Below, piece by piece: positions 6,901 through 9,420 of a stretch of DNA of 9,420 nucleotides. The stretch is from JBLHKS01 sp047620505 (lineage in GTDB: Bacteria > Verrucomicrobiota > Verrucomicrobiia > Verrucomicrobiales > DEV007). The stretch lies in the NCBI GenBank assembly GCA_047620505.1, contig JBLHKS010000253.1, positions 1-9,420 of the forward strand, written 5' to 3'. The position numbers were made by a program, and so were the translations under genes. The notes under the pieces are model-generated. The model had not been told where the DNA came from. It did no database searches and saw nothing but the letters and a program-made list of their open reading frames with translations. Numbering within the stretch: the stretch's first letter is position 1; every line of letters begins with the position of its first letter.

Positions 6901-7047
6901 TGTCATCCCGAGCTTGCCGAGGGACCTCCGGCCCTACCTTTGATGTTCGGTTCGCGCGGCGCGCCAGACTTTCAGGCGAGGTGAATGCTCCAAAACGATC
7001 GAGGCTGAAGGTAATTCGTGAGGTCCCTCGACAAGCTCGGGGTGACA
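6901..7047. repeat. REP-like inverted-repeat element
   Basis: Two 28-bp arms (6901-6928 and 7020-7047) are reverse complements with only two mismatches, both transitions, around a 91-bp centre. The arms have the 'TGTCATCCCGAG...GAGGGACCT' type seen as dispersed palindromic repeats in many bacterial genomes. GGCGCGCC is present near the middle. The element contains no gene; any open frame through it is spurious. It lies between the broken PA14 gene and the ceramidase-like gene in the same cluster. It may have inserted there, and could affect mRNA stability or separate the two halves of the cluster. Confidence 0.8.
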
Positions 7048-7099
7048 GCTTGAAGGGAAGAGTCAGGATCGAGAGAATCGCGACTATTCAAACAACGCC

Positions 7100-7482
7100 C
7101 GAATCTTTCCGGCATGTCAGGACCTTGCCAGGAGGCGTAAAGTTCCTGGCCACCGCCTTTTCGAACTACTCGATCGTCAGTTCATGCTTACCCGCAGTCA
7201 GCCGCGTTTTACCCGCCGTCATCGGCCCAGGGCATGGACGCCATCGAGCGTAACCACTGCTTTGCCGTCGACCAAAAGGCGAGAGCCGTCGTCACTGCTG
7301 ACTTTGAAGGTATATTCGCCCTCGATTGGAGCATTGATTTCCGCAGTAAACACGACTCCGAAATTGTCCTCGATCGTGCCAGTGACGGATTCGCCACCTG
7401 GCATGGTCCAGCTTTTGTGATCCTGTGCAGCGGCAGAAACCGCGAAAAGAACGAGGGAGTTGAGAGCGAGTAAAAATCTCAT
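7100..7482 (-). pseudogene. Broken PA14-domain secreted protein gene
   Basis: From ATG 7482 the frame encodes a signal peptide (MRFLLALNSLVLFAVSAAAQ) and then the first two-thirds of a PA14 domain: INAPIEGEYTFKVSSDDGSR and LLVDGKAVVTLDGVHALG, the classic 'YTF.lsSDDGsrL.vDG' signature. It stops at TGA 7221-7219. The missing remainder is still readable downstream. One frame later (a 1-nt deletion) come MTAGKTRLTAGKHELTIE, a TAG at 7168-7166 where Tyr is expected, and FEK. After a second 1-nt deletion near 7156 come GGGQELYASWQGPDM, the typical 'YFExgGGxEL.lsWqGP' ending of PA14 (to about 7113). So there are two frameshifts and one nonsense codon. An intact product would be an exported carbohydrate-binding-type domain. 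The 3' boundary is approximate. The gene sits 40 bp after the cytochrome gene and before the REP-like element. Sequencing errors at G/C runs could explain the shifts but not the stop. Confidence 0.75.
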
Positions 7483-7522
7483 GGCATTGGGACCGGGTTA
7501 AATCCCCAAAGCCGGAGAACAT

Positions 7523-7933
7523 TCAGCGGGCGTCGGATTTTTTTAGATCTTCAATTTGAGGAGGTTTTGACGCGGCATCCAGCGGCATCGCATCGATCCA
7601 CCTTCGCAGCAGCTGCTGTTCTTCATCCGTGACGAAAGGGCCCTCCTCTTTTGGCGGCATCTCTTTATAATGAATCAGCTCGATGAGCAGGCTTTTCGGG
7701 GCATTGCCCTGCTTGATCGCCGGACCGGTGACGCCGCCTGAAAACAGCGAATCCAGCGTTCGCATGTCGAGCTTGCCACCTTTTTTCTTGCCGCCGTGGC
7801 AGCGAATGCACTTCTCCTCGAAGAGTGGCAGGATGTCCTTCTCGAAATCCAGCGCGTCATCCCCTAACGCACTACGGCCCGCCATCCCGAAGATGACGAG
7901 CCCGTAGAGAAAGACGTGAAGACGGATCAACAT
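7523..7933 (-). CDS. Small exported c-type cytochrome (Planctomycete-type cytochrome C domain)
   Basis: A 136-aa single-haem cytochrome. Residues 1-24 (from MLIRLHVFLYGLVIFGMAG) are a Sec signal peptide. Haem attachment motif CIRCH is at 42-46 in the context FEKDILPLFEEKCIRCHGGK. The likely distal Met ligand is in KEMPP at 90-94, and the segment ends DEEQQLLRRWIDA at about 103-115. This is the PSCyt1-type domain, which normally forms the N-terminus of much larger PSD1 proteins with DUF1549/DUF1553; here it stands alone. It may act as a periplasmic electron carrier for a neighbouring exported enzyme (inference). The ATG at 7933 is preferred over a TTG at 7972 because it begins directly with the signal peptide and lies 22 nt past the DUF3500 stop, without overlap. 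It is the second gene of the leftward cluster. Confidence 0.85.
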   Translation of the reverse strand: MLIRLHVFLYGLVIFGMAGRSALGDDALDFEKDILPLFEEKCIRCHGGKKKGGKLDMRTLDSLFSGGVTGPAIKQGNAPKSLLIELIHYKEMPPKEEGPFVTDEEQQLLRRWIDAMPLDAASKPPQIEDLKKSDAR

Positions 7934-7955
7934 CGGCCGCCCGCAGAGACTTGGC

Positions 7956-9065
7956 TTACGCTTGACCGACAACGTTCACAAAGCAGTGGACGTGCGGGAG
8001 AACGCGGTAGTTCCAGATAAATCCGGGGCCTTCGATCCGCCAGGCGTCCCAGCGATCATTACCCTTTTCCGCGTCGTCCTTGTAGAACGCGAGCCGCAAT
8101 TTCTCGATGCCGCCGTTCGTCGTGATGATCTCCATCACCTCGTCGCCATCCTCTTTGCGGAAAGGGTTGAGCAGTGTCCGCATGACGCCAGCGACCAGGT
8201 CTCGTTGCGATTCCTCAAGCTCGCCGTAACTGACGCCGGTCGGCGATTTTGCCACCAGCTTGGGCTTCAGCGCCCCTTGGCCATCGCCGGGGGAACCGAC
8301 GATCACGGCCTGCTTGCGCTGCTCTTCGTTCAGCATTTCGAAAACACCCATGACTTCGCGAGTCTGGTCGTTGTAAACGTTGTTTTCGCTGTGGCCATTG
8401 GCAGAGTGACCGTAGTACATCGGTCCGCCGAAGGCGGCGTTCGGCTGGGAATTGCCGTCGCAGCGCAGCGTCAGGTGATGCCCGGCGAAGACCCAGGAAA
8501 AGGGATCCTTGCCTGAAGGGTCACCGTAGATCGCGATGCCGTTTCCATCGAATGAACCCGAGTTGTCCCACTTCCCTTTGCGGCTGATCCGATCATACGC
8601 TTCGTCACCCGAAAGGATCGACTTGAAGGTCGTGTGGATGAGGTCCTGTTGCGGCTTCGAAAATTGCTCGCCGAGCTTCTTGCCGAGCGGAGGTCCGTTA
8701 TGCGTCTTAAGTCGTGTCGGCACGCCGCCTTTTTCCGCGCCGTGATTCCAAGGCTTCACCATCGCCACTTTCTGTTCGGCTGTCAGTCCCGCGAAAAGTT
8801 CGCGCACGAGTTCTTCCGCCGGTTTTGCTGCCGTCGCGGATCCTTCGGCGGCCGTCGCCCTGCTGGTGAACAGCGATGAGCCGCCCATGACGCCGATCGC
8901 CCCTCCAGCCACGGCGCCGAGGAAATGACGCCGGCCAAGATCGCTCGACGATGAGTCAAGCTCGGAGCATTCGGGGCACGGCTGAGGGTCTTGGTTGGAG
9001 TTCGCTCGAAGCTGCGTTCCGGGCGCTGCGCTGTTTGTAAAGGATTGGTGCTGAATAGGGTTCAT
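7956..9065 (-). CDS. DUF3500 family protein with Tat signal
   Basis: A 369-aa exported protein of the uncharacterised DUF3500 family. A twin-arginine-type signal, LGRRHFLGAVAGGAIGV, lies at residues 43-59. It is preceded by an unusually long N-region of over 40 residues that contains a CPEC pair (30-33). The mature part has family-type motifs: ELFAGLTAEQKVAMVKPWNH at about 89-108, WVFAGHHLTLRCDGN at 191-205, AFGGPMYYGH at 211-220, and a C-terminal GPGFIWNYRVLPHVHCFVNV. Conserved His, Asp and aromatic residues suggest an enzyme or ligand-binding protein, but no reaction is established. Start ATG 9065 is chosen; the longer form begins with TTG at 9101 and adds 12 unconvincing residues. No strong Shine-Dalgarno. 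It is the first gene of the leftward cluster and is followed after 22 nt by the cytochrome gene, which suggests co-transcription. Confidence 0.87.
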   Translation of the reverse strand: MNPIQHQSFTNSAAPGTQLRANSNQDPQPCPECSELDSSSSDLGRRHFLGAVAGGAIGVMGGSSLFTSRATAAEGSATAAKPAEELVRELFAGLTAEQKVAMVKPWNHGAEKGGVPTRLKTHNGPPLGKKLGEQFSKPQQDLIHTTFKSILSGDEAYDRISRKGKWDNSGSFDGNGIAIYGDPSGKDPFSWVFAGHHLTLRCDGNSQPNAAFGGPMYYGHSANGHSENNVYNDQTREVMGVFEMLNEEQRKQAVIVGSPGDGQGALKPKLVAKSPTGVSYGELEESQRDLVAGVMRTLLNPFRKEDGDEVMEIITTNGGIEKLRLAFYKDDAEKGNDRWDAWRIEGPGFIWNYRVLPHVHCFVNVVGQA

Positions 9066-9373
9066 TGTGCGGCACTCTATGCCTCGTTGAAGGGAGGTCA
9101 AGACGCCAAAGAACGGGTATCAGCAATGCGAAATGACGAAATGACGAGCAACCTAATATTTTCCGAGGATTACTCGCCTACGTTTGCATCCCTCGTCGTA
9201 AGAAGCAGTGAAAGCGTCCGAGCCGTTCACAGGTGTTTCGTAAATGCGCACGGAAAGGTTCCCTTCACGAAGAACTTGGGGGAACTTTCGAGGCATAGCC
9301 ATGTCTCCATCATAAATGTCAACAGATCTCGTTTTAGAGATTGACTAAAACACTGAAACTAAGGCAGTTAAAG
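9066..9373. other. Intergenic region upstream of the DUF3500 cluster
   Basis: No convincing gene is seen in these 308 bases. A perfect inverted repeat, GTTTTAG (9331-9337) and CTAAAAC (9345-9351), lies near the tRNA end. A second, imperfect one (9254-9263 with 9280-9288, one bulge) follows, and there is an 8-bp tandem GAAATGAC (9130-9145). On the minus strand a consensus -35 TTGACA lies at 9322-9317, but no good -10 is found 16-18 nt from it. A TATGAT is present (9314-9309). The cluster promoter is expected here but cannot be placed firmly. Confidence 0.4.
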
Positions 9374-9420
9374 TGGCGACCCGTACGGGATTCGAACCCG
9401 TAATGATACGGGGGAATGAA
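9374..9420 (-). tRNA. 3' part of a tRNA gene or tRNA-derived fragment (cut by window edge)
   Basis: On the minus strand a perfect T-arm is visible: stem ACGGG (9401-9397), loop TTCGAAT (9396-9390), stem CCCGT (9389-9385). It is followed by a 7-nt acceptor strand ACGGGTC, discriminator G and an encoded CCA (9376-9374). The 5' acceptor half should be GACCCGT outside the window. The 19 nt upstream of the T-arm should cover the variable loop and reach the anticodon, yet with usual spacing position 33 is A, not U, and no anticodon stem-loop fits. So either the tRNA has an unusual variable region or only its 3' end is present. Identity is not assigned. Confidence 0.55.

Noticed and set aside
6698..7253. 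Short plus-strand frames running through the REP-like element
   Set aside because: Their translations come from the inverted repeat arms and from antisense of the ceramidase-like and PA14 genes.
7962..8516. 184-codon plus-strand frame opposite the DUF3500 gene
   Set aside because: It is an antisense shadow of a conserved gene, with no signal peptide or motif.
9331..9351. GTTTTAG start resembling some CRISPR repeats
   Set aside because: Only one copy is present, with no spacer array and no cas gene.

Overview
This window looks like a chromosomal segment from a member of the Planctomycetes-Verrucomicrobia group, most likely Verrucomicrobiota. The inference rests on protein families: an exported DUF1501 protein, a stand-alone Planctomycete-type cytochrome c domain, a PA14 protein, a DUF3500 protein, an SHD1-like secreted protein and an OprP/OprO-type porin. 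Most genes lack a clear Shine-Dalgarno sequence. No phage, transposase, CRISPR or rRNA gene is visible.

Layout. Positions 1-268 (minus) hold the N-terminus of a Ycf46-like AAA+ ATPase that runs off the left edge. An outer-membrane porin follows (429-1553, minus) with a strong intrinsic terminator at its 3' end. A 438-bp divergent intergenic region (1554-1991) contains several hairpins. It separates the porin from a rightward pair: an orphan RND/HlyD-type periplasmic adaptor (1992-3167) and a small secreted SHD1-like protein (3288-3875). The small gene's reading frame continues past its TGA to a second stop at 4032-4034. A perfect inverted repeat at 4064-4090 lies between this rightward unit and a leftward cluster.

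The leftward cluster reads in transcription order (9065 down to 4112): DUF3500 Tat-type protein, small c-type cytochrome, broken PA14-domain gene, a 147-bp REP-like inverted-repeat element, a neutral-ceramidase-family protein, and a DUF1501 protein overlapping the previous gene by ATGA. Every member carries a Sec- or Tat-type export signal, so the cluster encodes an extracytoplasmic module. Its substrate is unknown. The ceramidase-like protein keeps the His motifs but lacks the usual catalytic Ser motif, so a literal ceramidase role is doubtful. The right edge holds the 3' part of a tRNA gene or a tRNA-derived fragment (minus strand).

Points most worth a second look: the in-frame TGA with apparent downstream coding in the SHD1 gene; the PA14 gene with two frameshifts and a stop; the palindrome CAGCAGCTGCTG, which recurs far above chance in coding and non-coding DNA; and the tRNA-like 3' end whose anticodon region does not fit.
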